Notes: a model not told the origin generated them from the sequence alone. A stretch of DNA of 64,000 nt from Hexactinellida sp. DTS-2022 (GCA_028753945.1 JAPNXP010000001.1:6624501-6688500), one strand, 5' to 3'. Shown: positions 23,568 to 34,369, counted from the stretch's first letter. A program made the numbers and translations.

Positions 23568-24776
23568 GTGTTTACACCCATTTGTCAATTTGTTACGGGA
23601 CAAAGGAACGTTTGATAAATTTCATGCTTCTTTCTATCTTAAACCATCTTGAGTTTAAGTTTATATTTTCATTATACATGCGTTTTAGACCCCCCTATCA
23701 CTCTAATACAATTTCGGGCACCAAACACGCACACAGACGAATAGTCATTTAATAGATATACCAATTCATTAATCCATTGTTTGTATATCAGTCATCGTTT
23801 TAAAATTGAAATCAGCATACTCGCTTACTTAGAATGACATATGGGATTAAGTTTATATTTCCATTATTAATGCGTTATAAACCCCCCCTTACTCTAATAC
23901 ATTTCGGGCACCAAGCACACACATAGACAAATATTTATACAAATAGATATTCCATCTCATTAATCCATTGTTTGAATATCAGAAATCGTTCTGAAATTGA
24001 ATAACTGTTGAGTGAAATTGAATTTTCATATAGGATAAAACTTCAATACAACTAAGAAATCAATTTATATAGTAGCAGCTATCGAATCAAATTGAATTAT
24101 TCATATAAATAGAATACTTTATTGTAACTATGATATCAGAAATTTATTTGTATAGTAATAGCTATTGAATGTAAATTAACTATTCATATATACAAGAATT
24201 CTTTATTGTAATTATGATATCAACAATAACTTGAATCGAAATAACACTGAATCTAATTGAATTATTCATAAATAGTAGTTATTCATCGAAACCACGAAAT
24301 AATTGCATAATTGAATATTAATTAAATTTCTATTTTAGAAAGTTAAGGGTGAATTGTGGCAACTTTGAGCCTAATTCTCAGGAAAATAAGGACGGATTAA
24401 AAAAATCGTGAAGAGCTATCAGTTGCAAAATACTTTTCTGATACTAATGATTCGAAAAATTTTCTTGTTATTGGTTTTATCTTCTTATGGACAAAAAAAG
24501 CTAAAAGTCCCGTTAAAATTTTTCCCAAGTCGAAATAGAAAAATCAGGCCACGAAGTACACATTAATCAACAACCAGACACCTATCCTAAAAATCTCAGA
24601 GCTCTAGCACTTAAGGTTTAGCCTGGGGAGGTGACACGGAGAAATATATTTAAAAAAAAAATCCAAGGCACTAAGACCAATACTGGGACACTATACTATA
24701 GTATAGTCGGCACAGTAATAAAGGCAGTGATTCCAATACTGGGCCACTATACTATAGTATAGTCGGCACAGTAAAA

Positions 24777-25066
24777 ATCGACTCTAGCTCATATACTCAT
24801 CTAGTTATAGAATTATTTGTGAAAATGGAACTATAAATTAATGTATACGAATAATGCATATTGAGAATTGCTCAATCATTTCGAAGTTTCAGAAATATGA
24901 TGTGATATCAAGTGAGTTAAACTACTCGGAATACTTACATATACTTACAGCTATGGAGTCAATACTTTTTGGTGATGATATCAAGTTTCATTTTGATGCT
25001 AAGGCGATGACTAATCAGAATTCTTTGAAAATCGTCATCTTATCAAAAATTCTGCAAAATCATCGC
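24777..25066. other. unique spacer at the centre of the palindrome
   Basis: About 290 bp lie between the innermost inverted modules. An 80-codon open frame (24854-25096, +) crosses it but runs into the module, and I recognise no family. It is the only non-duplicated part of the palindrome interior. Confidence 0.5.
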
Positions 25067-28058
25067 TATAGTATAGTGGCCCAGTATTGGTCTTAATGCC
25101 TTGGTTATTTCTCCGTGTCGCCTCCCCAGGCTAAACCATAAGTGCTAGAGCTCTGAGATTTTCAGAATAGGTGTCTGGTTGTTGATTAATGTGCACTTCG
25201 TGGCCTGATTTTTCAATTTCGACTTGTGAAAATTTTTAACGGGACTTTTAGCTTTTTTTGTCCCACAAGAAAATAAATGCAATAACAAGAAAAATTTTAG
25301 AATCATTAGTATCAGAAAAGTATTTTGCAACTGATAGCTCTTCACGATCTTTTTAATCCGTCCTCATTTTCCTGAGAATTAGGCTCAAAGTTGCCACAAT
25401 TCACCCTTAACTTTCTAAAATCGTAAATTCATTAATATTCAATTATGCAATTATTTCGTGGTTTCGATGAATAACTACTATTTAACATTTATGAATAATT
25501 CAATTTGATTCAATGTTATTTCGATTCAAGTTATTGTTGATATTATAATCACAATAAAGAAATCTAGTATATATGAATAACTAATTTACATTCAATAGCT
25601 ATTACTATACAAATCTATTTCTGATATCCTAGTTACAATAAAGTATTCTATTGTAAATTAATAATTCAATTTGATTCAAATAGCTGCTACTATATAAATC
25701 GATTTCTAATACTAGTTGTATTGAAGTTTTCTCCTAATGAAAATTCAATTTCACTCAACAGTTATTCAATTTCAGAACGAATTCTGATATTCAAACAATG
25801 GATTAATGAGATGGAATATCTATTTATATAAATAGACGTCTGTGTCTGTTGGTGCCCGAAATGTATTGGAGTGATAGGGGAGTTTATACCGCATTTATAA
25901 TGGAAAATTGGAAATATAAACTTAATCCCATATGTCATTCAAAGTAAGCGAGTATGCTGATTTCAATTTTAAAACGATGACTGATATACAAACAATGGAT
26001 TAATGAAATGGAATATCTATTAAGTTAAATGACTATTCGTCTGTTGTGTGCGTGTTTGGTGCCCGAATTGTATTAGAGTGATAGGGGGGGGGGGGGGGGG
26101 AAATTTATAACGCATTTATATTGGGAAATGGGAATATAAACTTAATTAATCCCTTTTGTCATTCAAAGTAAACAAGTATGTGATTTCCAATTTGTGACAG
26201 TATATTAATATTCAATGGATTAAAGCAAATTAAATTAAATTGGGAATTTGCTTACTTAACTCAACTCACCGTGGATAACATTGCTAAAATAATTAACTAA
26301 TAATATAATTTATTATCAATACATAATGAATGAATGGCATTCAACTCAAGATGGTTCTAGATAGAAATACACTTAAATTCAACAATCGTTCCCTTGTCCC
26401 TTAACAACATGTTAAATGAGTCTCAACACCATGAGGCGTTCATGACATGGCGAAAAAAAATCCAAAATTGCACCTGTGCGACAGCATGTCCCATTGGAGG
26501 CACTATCAACAGACCACCATCAAAATATAGTGCCACCAAAGGAACATGCGTCGGCACAGGCTGCAATTTTGGATTTTTTTTTACTGTGCCGACTATACTA
26601 TAGTATAGTGGCCCAGTATTGGTCTTAGTGCCTTGGATTTTTTTTTTTCTCCGTGTCGCCCCTCCAGGCTAAACCTTAAGTGCTAGAGCTCTGAGATTTT
26701 CAGGATAGGTGTCTGGTTGTTGATTAATGTGCACTTCGTGGCCTGATTTTTCAATTTTGACTTGGGAAAATTTTTAACGGGACTTTTAGCTTTTTTGTCC
26801 CACAGGAAAATAAATGCAATAACAAGAAAAAATTTATAATCATTAGCATCAGAAAAGTATTTTGAAACTGATAGCTCTTCACGATTTTATTAATCCGTCC
26901 TCATTTTCCTGAGAATTAGGTTTAAAGTTGCCACAATTCACCCTTAACTTTCTAAAATCGTAAATTCATTTATATTCAATTATGCAATTATTTCGTGGTT
27001 TCGATGAATAACTACTATTTATAAATAATTCAATTAGATTCAGTGTTATTTCGATTCAAGTTATTGTTGATATCATAATTACAATAAATAATTCTTGTAT
27101 ATATGAATAACTAATTTACATTCAATAGCTATTACTATACAAATCAATTTCTGATATCATAGTTACAATAAAGTATTATTTTGTAAATGAATAATTCAAT
27201 TTGATTCAATAGCTGCTACTATATAAATCGATTTCTAATACATAGTTGTATTAAAGTTTTCTCCTATATGAAAATTCATTTTCACTCAACAATTATTCAA
27301 TTTCAGAACGATTTCTGATATTCAAACAATGGATTAATGAGATGGAATATCTACTTGTATAAATATTTTTCTATGTGTGTGCTTGGTGCCCGAAATGTAT
27401 CAGAGTGTAAGGGGGGGTTTATAACGCATTTAAATGGAAATATAAACTTAATCCCATATGTCATTCAAAGTAAGCGAGTATGCTGATTTCAATTTTAAAA
27501 AGATGACTGATATACAAACAATGGATTAATGAAATTGAATATCTATTAAATGACTATTCGACTGTGTGCGTGTTTGGTGCCCGAATTGTATTAGAGTGAT
27601 AGGGGGTTATAATGGGAATATATACTTAATCCCTTTTGTATTCGAAGTAAACAAGTATGCTGATTTCCAATTTTTAACAGTGTATTAATATTCAATGGAT
27701 TAAAGCAAATTAAATTAAATTAGGAATTTATTTACTTAACTCAACTCACAATGGATAACATTGCTAAAATAATTAACTAAATAATATCATTTATTATCAA
27801 TACATAATGAATGAATAGCATTAAACTCAAGATGGTTCTAGATAGAAATACACTTCAAATTCAACAATCGTTCCTTTGTCCCGTAACAACTTGTTAAATG
27901 AGTCTCAACACCATGAGGCGTTCATGACATGGTGAAAAAAAATCCAAAATTGCAGCTGTGCGACAGCATGTTCCATTGGAGGCACTATCAATAGACCACC
28001 ACCAAAATATAGTGCCACCAAAGGAACATGCGTCGGCACAGCTGCAATTTTGGATTTT
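25067..28058. repeat. two inverted copies of the palindrome arm
   Basis: 25095-26450 and 26640-27945 are two direct copies of one another and the reverse complement of 21840-24650. Each ends with a foldback MITE (26459-26577 and 27948-28058). A G run of 17 bases sits at about 26084-26100. Confidence 0.75.
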
Positions 28059-28209
28059 TTTTCTATAGATAGCTAATACAATAACTTAAACATATAAAAT
28101 CCACTACAATCAATCGGACTATTGGAAAACACCGGGGACATTTAGCCTTGACGTACAATCTCATCCTTTTAATTTCGCTCTGGTATTTTATTCATATTAG
28201 CTTCTATTC

Positions 28210-30110
28210 ATGCCTAACTCGTGTTCTGTTCCCGGTTGCAAGAGCAATTACAACCCAGATTACCATGTTCCTGTGTTCAAGATGCCTCAAAATCCATCAA
28301 CCCTGAATCATGCCTGGACATGCGCTCTTCGTCGCGAGGATATCGGTGACCTGAAAGTGGTCTATGTATGTATCGACCATTTCAGAAAAAAGACATAGAC
28401 TACACTTTCCAAGTCCCAAGAGGAGATAGTACTTTTACTGAAGTACCGCGGGAAAATCCAAATCTGAAGGAAGGCGCTGTACCAAGTTTACTAACTCGCT
28501 GCCCAGCATATTACTCATCCAAACCTAACAAACGGAATCGCTTCTCATACGATGCAAAAGAGGAAGAATTGATGAACCAAACACTACAACTCAGCTTGAG
28601 ATCCGAGAGTCAAGAGAAAGAGAAGTTTGTGGTAACCCTCTACAGGACTTGAAAGATAAGGTACTCTTGATTTATTTACCTTATAGTTGGTTGGTAACTT
28701 GTGTAGTTCCGTAATGAGAGTAACATAACGTTTGTTCTCGCTAAAATGGCTGAAAAAAAATTCTCAGTAGATTTGTACCTTGAAATCAATGTTTATCTAT
28801 CCACCTCAGCCGAATTTAATGGACAGAGTATATCCGTTCCCATTGCTGCAATTAGTGACATCCGAGAAATGAATCTGTTTTGCAGGAACTTGCTTTAAAA
28901 TACAACTCTATAGTTATTGTGATTATCCCCTTAAGTTCGGTTGTGCATCCTTTGAAGATGTACGTCAATTATATAAATCAGAAAGAACAAGTTTAGCCAA
29001 ATCTCCTCATTTGACTATGGAGTCATGTTTTCCGTCTAGCATAGAGCGTCAAAATGTCAAACTGGTTTTGAAATGCGGTAACGACATAACAATATCTGCG
29101 CTAACTATCCAGAACGAATTGCGTTATCCAGAATATAGAAAGAATACTCCGGAGTTTGTTGATACCCTTCTTACTGTTTGAAATTATTCAACATTAACAC
29201 ACCATTTAAAGGAATACGTTTGAACGATAATTTCTCGATACGTTTGACTTTTAATGACGAGCGATTTCTACTTTTGGCTTGTGTAGTTTTTGGTAAGATG
29301 CTTGGCAAACTTTACTAGAAAAAATTGGCAAACTGAGTAAACAAACATCACCAGTTTTAGACATGCTTGTATTGCCTTACCACAAATTACCAACCATTTG
29401 ACTCAATCTTTTGGCTTTACATATGTGTTATCCTCCTTTCTACAGACGGATCCCTTGGAACACCATTTCGGTCTATACCGTATGATGTCGGGTTATAATT
29501 ATCACATCTATCTTCAAATCCTTGAACCGTGCATCCACTTGAACTTTCTAGCATATTAAACATATTTACTGACCAACAGGACACTTCCTTTCAATATATT
29601 CAGTCATTTGTCAAGTCATTTTCTTGTCCGTATTCCACTACTGATGGTGAATTCAATTTGGAGCCATTTCTTGATGAGATTCATGACCTATCAACAATTG
29701 ATTTTGATTCATAGTTGCTTCAATCATTTCCTTTATTGCAGGCTATACTGTCCATCAGTACCTGAAACAAACAAAACCGTGTCATGTCTGTCTACATATG
29801 CTAACACTTGATAAAGAATTTCTCCTTTATTTAGACCTGGACTCTCAGTATAAACTTCTGCAGCTAACGGACCGTGGCGGACTTAAATATCCATCTGAGC
29901 CAGTTTTGAAATCCATTCTTGTTTTATGGAAGACCTTTAGTGCCATCGAAAACTATAAAGAGCTGTTGGCGAAACTTGTAAGTGGACCTTCTAGAAAAAT
30001 ACAAGTTGAACTTTCGTTGATGTATTTGGAAGTCTACTTGTATTAGCTGTGTGTTTAGTTGGAACATCTTATCGAAGCTAGTCGACCGCAGCGAATTGCT
30101 TTCTTGCAAA
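28210..30110 (+). pseudogene. P-element/THAP9-type transposase, broken
   Basis: Begins at ATG 28210 with a THAP zinc finger: Cys5 and Cys10 (CSVPGC), Trp36, then Cys54 and His57 (CIDHF), which fits the C2CH pattern. A one-base shift in the A run near 28390 is followed by the typical post-THAP segment (EVPRENPNLKEGAVPSLLTR, CPAYYSS). Downstream pieces are KLVLKCGNDITISALT and YRKNTPEFVDTLLTVW / NTPFKGIRLNDNFS (29050-29245). Then come DPLEHHFGLYRMMSGYNY (29450-29503), EFNLEPFLDEIHDLS (29650) and LTDRGGLKYPSEPVLKSI (29860-29915). These match the GTP-binding and RNase H-like regions of P-element transposases as I know them. Multiple stops and shifts make it non-functional. THAP proteins bind DNA and P transposase acts in the nucleus; here only the relic remains. 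Confidence 0.8.
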
Positions 30111-30556
30111 CAAAGTTAATAATAATAACTCGCTGGTTCCTTTCAAAAGCGTAAATTAAAGAAATTCTCTTAATTATGTGTCTACTTATTTGTATTTACC
30201 ATGATTTGTATTACTCTGTTTATTCTTATTTCTATTATGTAGATAAGTGTGTCTTATGTCACTGCTAGAGCCAGAGAGAGGAAAGAAAGCAAATAATTGT
30301 GTAGTATTCACTGTATATTAAATTAGAAATTGTACTGTTTGTGTTTATTATTACTATTAAATTATGAAAATCCAATCACCGTTCTCATTATAGCTAATAT
30401 TAATTACGGGCTAGCACGGCTGAGTTATGTTTACGACCTAGAGAAGTATAAAGAACTTAGTAGTTCAGTATAGAAAACATTAAAAAATTAAAATTTCCCA
30501 TCTTCTTGTGCATCCCTGGTATATCTACTGTCAGGCCATATATAGAATAGGCTATG

Positions 30557-30738
30557 GCTCACTCATAATGTAATAATATAAATAGAAAAAATATATATAT
30601 ATTTTTTAAATCCAAAATCATAAACGTCCGTATCTCCTCTTTAATATGTGTAATTTTTATCCAAATCCAATAATGGGAAGGGCCTCAACTTTCATTTTGA
30701 TCTGTGCTCAGTTGAATACTGCGCCAACTTCACACTCG
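30557..30738 (-). repeat. right TIR of the second-level element, outer part
   Basis: Reverse complement of 1172-1360. It includes GGGAAGGGCCTCAACTTTCA, matched by TGAAAGTTGAGGCCCTTCCC at about 1218. Confidence 0.85.
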
Positions 30739-30744
30739 TGATTT

Positions 30745-31545
30745 CAATGCAATCTACGAAGAACTAGTAAGGGAGAAATCTCTGGCACTTCCTGTTTTCC
30801 ATTGTTTCACGGGATGTGATACTACATCTGCATTATTTGGGAGAGTCAAGAAGTCAGCATGGGATGCATCGAACTGTTATCATGATGTGACAGTTGCCTT
30901 TACCTACATGGCACTGAAACCTTATACAAAAGTAGAATTCGATGTTCAGCATTCCAGCTGGTGGAACGCTTCACTGTTATTATTTATGATAAAGCAAGTT
31001 ATTTGCAGTATGTGAATGAAGCAAGAAAATAAAATTTTATCAGGAGAAATCAATGGAGAGAATACCGCTTACCCGGGCTGCACTACTACAACAATCAAAA
31101 CGATTTGCATATCAGTCTGGAATATGGTGCACTAGTGAGCAAATTGAACAACGGGTACCTACTCCAGAAGGTTGGGGCTGGAGCAGAGATGCAGCGGTCC
31201 GGAAATTTCATGGACCGGACCGAACAATCATGATTTTTTCTGGACAGTCAGGAACGGTCCAGACCGTATGATCAAAATATTGGATTGGAAATAGACCGGT
31301 CCAGACCGCACTTGAAAATAAGCGGACCAAACCGACATGAGATCGGTCGGTCCGGTCTTGATGATAAAACCCAATCAAGGGTTCCTGTATGGAACAGTTT
31401 ACCTGAGGCTTCAAAGGCATGCAGTGAATTAGTAAAATGTAGCTTCAAGAGTAGAAGTGACTGTGGCGGTAGATGCGCGTGCAGAAAAGCGCGTTCGAAA
31501 TGCACAGAATTTTGTAGTTGTAACTGTGAGAAGCAATATTTTTAG
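30745..31545 (+). pseudogene. C-proximal piece of the Z-element protein ('GCDTTSA' family), broken
   Basis: Continues the protein interrupted at 1171. It reads FNAIYEELVREKSLALPVFH then CFTGCDTTSALFGRVKKSAW, followed by DVTVAFTYMAL. After a MITE insertion at 31184 it ends in a cysteine-rich tail (31420-31545: CSFKSRSDCGGRCACRKARS, then KCTEFCSCNC). The GCDTTSA motif and a Cys-rich C-terminus are both features of the family as I remember it. A stop pair near 31135 and a shift near 30975 add to the damage. Confidence 0.6.
31184..31364. mobile_element. MITE, family CAGAGATGCAGCGGTCCGG, right end missing
   Basis: The left end is the same as the full element at 48130-48590, with repeated GGTCCAGACCG boxes. 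The right terminus (CCGCTGCATCTCTG) is absent here, so this copy is truncated. Confidence 0.75.
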
Positions 31546-31627
31546 TGACATGGTACGAACCATAATTTTAGTATACCATTACAGTCTTCACACAATTCTC
31601 ACATTATTACTTTTAGTAGCTAATCAT

Positions 31628-31980
31628 TAACCACTAAATGTAATCTAACCTTTTAAGCTATATTTAATCCAATCTAGAAATAAGATATTCGTAATCAGCA
31701 TGGAATTTTTGTTAATTAGGGGTCACATGACCATATTAGATTAAAAAAGTTTCCTTGACAACGGTGGAATGTTGAACATTCAATTCTCAAAAATGATAGC
31801 AACCCTATCGAGTGATCCATCTTTCGACAGCGCACACTGTTCTGATAACCACTATGCAAATAATAACCTTATACGAAGTCATTTGACATGAGTTCGTGAA
31901 TGCGGACTTTTGTAAATTGGATCCTACCAAAAATCGAGTGCCCAAGCAATGGTCTGTACGTGGAAAAAATTTGGTGCTTT
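31628..31980 (-). repeat. right TIR of the Z element
   Basis: Reverse complement of 54-466 with about 85-90% identity by eye and one 60-bp gap. Confidence 0.75.
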
Positions 31981-32026
31981 GGTCCGGGATGTCCACATCC
32001 ATCCAAAATATGGGCTTAAGCTGCCC

Positions 32027-32275
32027 TACTAAAAAGGATGTTCATTATATATAGGATAATGACTGTCAACAAGCATTTGAGAAGCTAAAAGAGTGTTTAT
32101 CGAAGAGTCCAGTCCTTAGTTATCCTAGTTTGACGGAAGGGTTTATTCTTTATACAGATGCTAGTGGCCTTAGTCTTGGTGCGGTCCTTGAGCAAGAGAA
32201 TAGTGTAATATCGTATGCAAGTCGTATGTTGACGAAGGCTGAAAAGAACTATAGTCTATAGTACTATCGAGAAAG
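32027..32275 (+). pseudogene. Ty3/gypsy reverse transcriptase-RNase H junction, fragment
   Basis: Reads KKDVHYI, a TAG at 32052 where Trp is expected, then DNDCQQAFEKLKECLSKSPV, LSYPSLTEGFILYTDASGLS, LGAVLEQE and YASRMLTKAEKNYS. TDAS holds the first catalytic Asp of the RNase H domain. A 7-bp tandem repeat (CTATAGT twice near 32255) shifts the frame; past it the sequence reads TIEKALS. Then a MULE relic interrupts at 32282. The integrase part of what may be the same element is at 34534. Confidence 0.8.
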
Positions 32276-32281
32276 CGTTAT

Positions 32282-33783
32282 CGGAAAATTCGTCGCCAGA
32301 AAATTCGTCGCCGGAATATTCGTCGCGGAAAATTGGTCGCTTGGAAAATTGGTCGCCGGAAAATTGGTCGCATTGAAAATTAGTCGCGTGTTCAATGGGT
32401 GCAAGGTTGTTTATTTATTTCTCTTCGATAATATGGTTTCTTCAATTGAGTGCTAAAAACCGCAATACTAATTATCCATTTATCATTTAATTCTATTATC
32501 TAATATGGATTCGTCACTTTCAATGTAAACACCCTCAGTTACTTTTATTAAAACATATCTAACTGGCTATGTATACTACATACGTGTATTTCTATCTATA
32601 TTTAATTAAATCTATAAACCTCATCAACATTGTCAAAGAATGGCTACTCCATTTACCATTCAAAGTATCAAGAGTGAAAGACAGAAGGATAAAGCAACTG
32701 TTGAAGGCTTTATTTACACACTCAACAGAATGTCGATTGATGTCGAGTACTGGGTATGCGAAAAGCGCGCGGCGTTTGCAATTCAAGAATACATACGAGA
32801 AGCAACAATATAATAAAACCCACAACTTCATCAGAATTGATTTGTGGACATTCTCATGGATCCGACCCAGCTAAGTTAGAAATGTTAAAAGCTTATAACA
32901 TCCTAAAGATTAATGCTTCTGATTCGGAAATGAGTCGCAGAACATATACAGAAAAATCCAGACTGAAGGACTAGCTTCAGAGTATAGTCAAGACATGGAG
33001 TATGGGATTAAACTCAAAATGCTGCCGAGTCTGGAATTTGTGCCAGAAACTGATGTACGTAGTTGATAGTTGCCCCAATATCTTAATGACAGAATCCCCC
33101 CAATCAGCATGCAATATTGCGAAGTATTTTGAAGACTACCATATTGGCAAAAAGCTTCCTGACAATACTCGACGGATACCTCCATTTCCTAACAGATTAT
33201 GGAACATGTACACAAGAATACTTAATAACATGCCTCGTTCTAATAACTGTGTTGAAGGATGGCGCAACGCCTTCAAATCAGGGATATGCCATGCGCACCC
33301 AAGCTTTCTTAAGCTTTTGTTCCACTTACAGAGGGAACAATCCCTTCAAGAAGCGATTTATGCTAAGTGGGAAGGTGGGTCCATTAAGCAACGATCTAAA
33401 CAGTCCATCGAACAGGAAAAAAGACTACAAAATATCGTTGGAGACTATCAAAAACGTGATATATTGGTTTATCTTCGTGGCATTGCCTATAATTTTAACT
33501 TGTGATGATACAATATTTTTCTGACTTGTGCTTCCCTAGCCTCTCATTATTCATATTTATTATAAAGAAACTATTATTGAACTCATTTTATAAATAAAAG
33601 AACTATATACTACATTAGATAGAGCTACTGGTTAAGAATTGTCCCTGCGACTAATTTTCTGGCGACCAATTTTCCGGCGACCAATTTTCCGGCGACCAAT
33701 TTTCCAAGCGACCAATTTTCCAAGCGACCAATTTTCCGCGACCAATTTTCCAGCGACCAATTTTCTGGCGACGAATTTTCCGC
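32282..33783 (+). mobile_element. third MULE relic, 'MULE3', with arrayed termini
   Basis: The ends CGGAAAATTCGTCGCC and its inverse match. The left arm repeats GGAAAATTCGTCGCC / GGAAAATTGGTCGC six times (32282-32395), and the right arm carries the inverse GGCGACCAATTTTCC eight times (33645-33783). I see no TSD, so a flank may have been lost. Confidence 0.8.
32641..33505 (+). pseudogene. MULE3 protein relic: FLYWCH finger plus MULE C-terminus, catalytic core deleted
   Basis: Starts MATPFTIQSIKSERQKDKAT, then GFIYTLNRM...VEYWVCEKR (FLYWCH pattern) and HSHGSDPAKLEMLKAY. It jumps to LASEYSQDMEYGIKLKMLPS, then FEDYHIGKKLP, FPNRLWNMYTRIL, RSNNCVEGWRNAFKSG and HPSFLKLLFHLQREQ, which is the conserved end of FLYWCH-type MULE transposases. 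The stretch holding the first two catalytic Asp residues is missing. Two TAA codons and shifts break the rest. This element could move only with help from another. Confidence 0.75.
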
Positions 33784-33789
33784 CATTCG

Positions 33790-33950
33790 TCGAATATAAG
33801 CACACCGGTTATAAGAACATATCGGATCTAAGAACACTATTTGGAAAAACGGTTGACATTTACCCTATATAATTTATGTCGGTTATAAGAACATGCCAGT
33901 TATAAGCACATTAAGTGCAGTTCCCGACGATGTGCTTATACCCGGTGTAC
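33790..33950. mobile_element. MITE fragment with 'TTATAAGCACACCGG' repeats
   Basis: Shares AACCGACATAAATTATA and GTGCAGTTCCCGACGATGTGC with the intact copy at 47800-47960. It joins MULE3 directly. Confidence 0.65.
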
Positions 33951-34125
33951 CGCGCTTTGGGGACGCCCAGCGTTTTAGGGACCACGTCCCTGAAAAGCCC
34001 CAGCGTTTTGGGACCCCCGTCCCTATATCGCTAGTGTTTTAAAGCCCAGGGGGCCCAAAACGCAAATGATTTAGGGACGTGGTCCCTAAAACGCTGGGCG
34101 TCCCCAAAACGCGTTTACACCGGCA
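33948..34125. mobile_element. palindromic MITE, CCGGTGTA...GCGTTTTGGGGACGCC
   Basis: Both halves repeat CCCAGCGTTTTAGGGAC in opposite orientation. Related copies: 46800-46870 (half) and 59112-59208 (just upstream of AP5Z1). Confidence 0.75.
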
Positions 34126-34369
34126 TCCAACGTACCATGTTAAATGTTTAGTTTGGATTTTAAAGCTTTGGACTTGTATGGTTTGGATTATCAGGATCTC
34201 ATTTATAGAGGATTATATAATCGTATTAGTTGACTATTCCATACGAATTCACAAATCGGAACAGAATTTTTTGAATCGGAACACCTCTCTTCCGGATAGC
34301 GAGGGTGTACTGTATTTGAATTTATTTGAATGAACGAATCGGATGTCATGATGAGCATGTTTATAGAGA

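Larger units (their letters stand above)
21830..24776. repeat. two direct copies of the left palindrome arm
   Basis: 21840-22600 is repeated at 23880-24645 with few differences (for example GAATTGTGGCAACTTTGAGCC at both). Each copy ends with palindromic modules. The segment 23690-23870 is matched, inverted, at 25915-26090. Two unrelated MITEs sit between the copies. Confidence 0.75.
14229..28148. repeat. 13.9-kb inverted-repeat block inside the P element
   Basis: The ends are a 90-bp nearly perfect inverted repeat: 14229-14319 (AGGCTAAAAGTCCCCGG ... GCTATCTATAGAAAA) and 28059-28148. Between them, two direct units (about 21830-22600 and 23690-24650) are matched by two inverted units (25095-26060 and 26630-27600), so the interior is a broken palindrome centred near 24920. 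I could not define a TSD for this block, so it may be a foldback-type element or an expansion within P. Confidence 0.7.
14035..30556 (+). mobile_element. P-type (THAP transposase) element swollen by a palindromic array
   Basis: TIRs of about 31 bp: ATAGCCTACTCTATATATGG... at 14035-14064 and its inverse at 30526-30556. The perfect 8-bp TSD GCTCACTC lies at 14027-14034 and 30557-30564. Both lengths (31-bp TIR, 8-bp TSD) match P elements. A decayed THAP/P-element transposase gene lies at 28210-30110, near the right end. The 5' part is expanded by the 13.9-kb palindrome 14229-28148, so the core P element would be about 2.6 kb. Confidence 0.85.
1172..30738 (+). mobile_element. second-level DNA transposon with about 390-bp TIRs and a DDE transposase plus OTU cargo
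   Basis: The left end AGGAGTGTGAAGTTTGCGC is inverted at the right end (...GCGCCAACTTCACACTCG). The flanks TGATATCAAT (1162-1171) and TGATTTCAAT (30739-30748) form a 10-bp TSD with one mismatch, and removing the element restores continuity of the Z gene. The left TIR runs 1172-1543 and continues at 6713-6729 after the MULE insertion. The right TIR runs 13815-14034 and continues at 30557-30738 after the P-element insertion. Without its nested inserts the element is about 6.3 kb and encodes the transposase and OTU frames at 6980-11997. The long TIRs and 9-11-bp TSD class resemble Mutator-like elements. Confidence 0.75.

Noticed and set aside
24854-25096. 80-codon frame in the palindrome centre as a gene
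   Set aside because: It runs into the repeated module, has AT-rich codons and no recognisable domain.
14332-27990. Many open frames reading NPKLQPVPTACSFGGT or similar on both strands
   Set aside because: They are translations of the 120-bp foldback MITE and change frame from copy to copy; no start, codon bias or domain.
33625-33872. Frames with repeated LENWSLGKLVAGKLVA / RRPIFRRPIFRRPIF
   Set aside because: Translation of the MULE3 subterminal tandem repeats.
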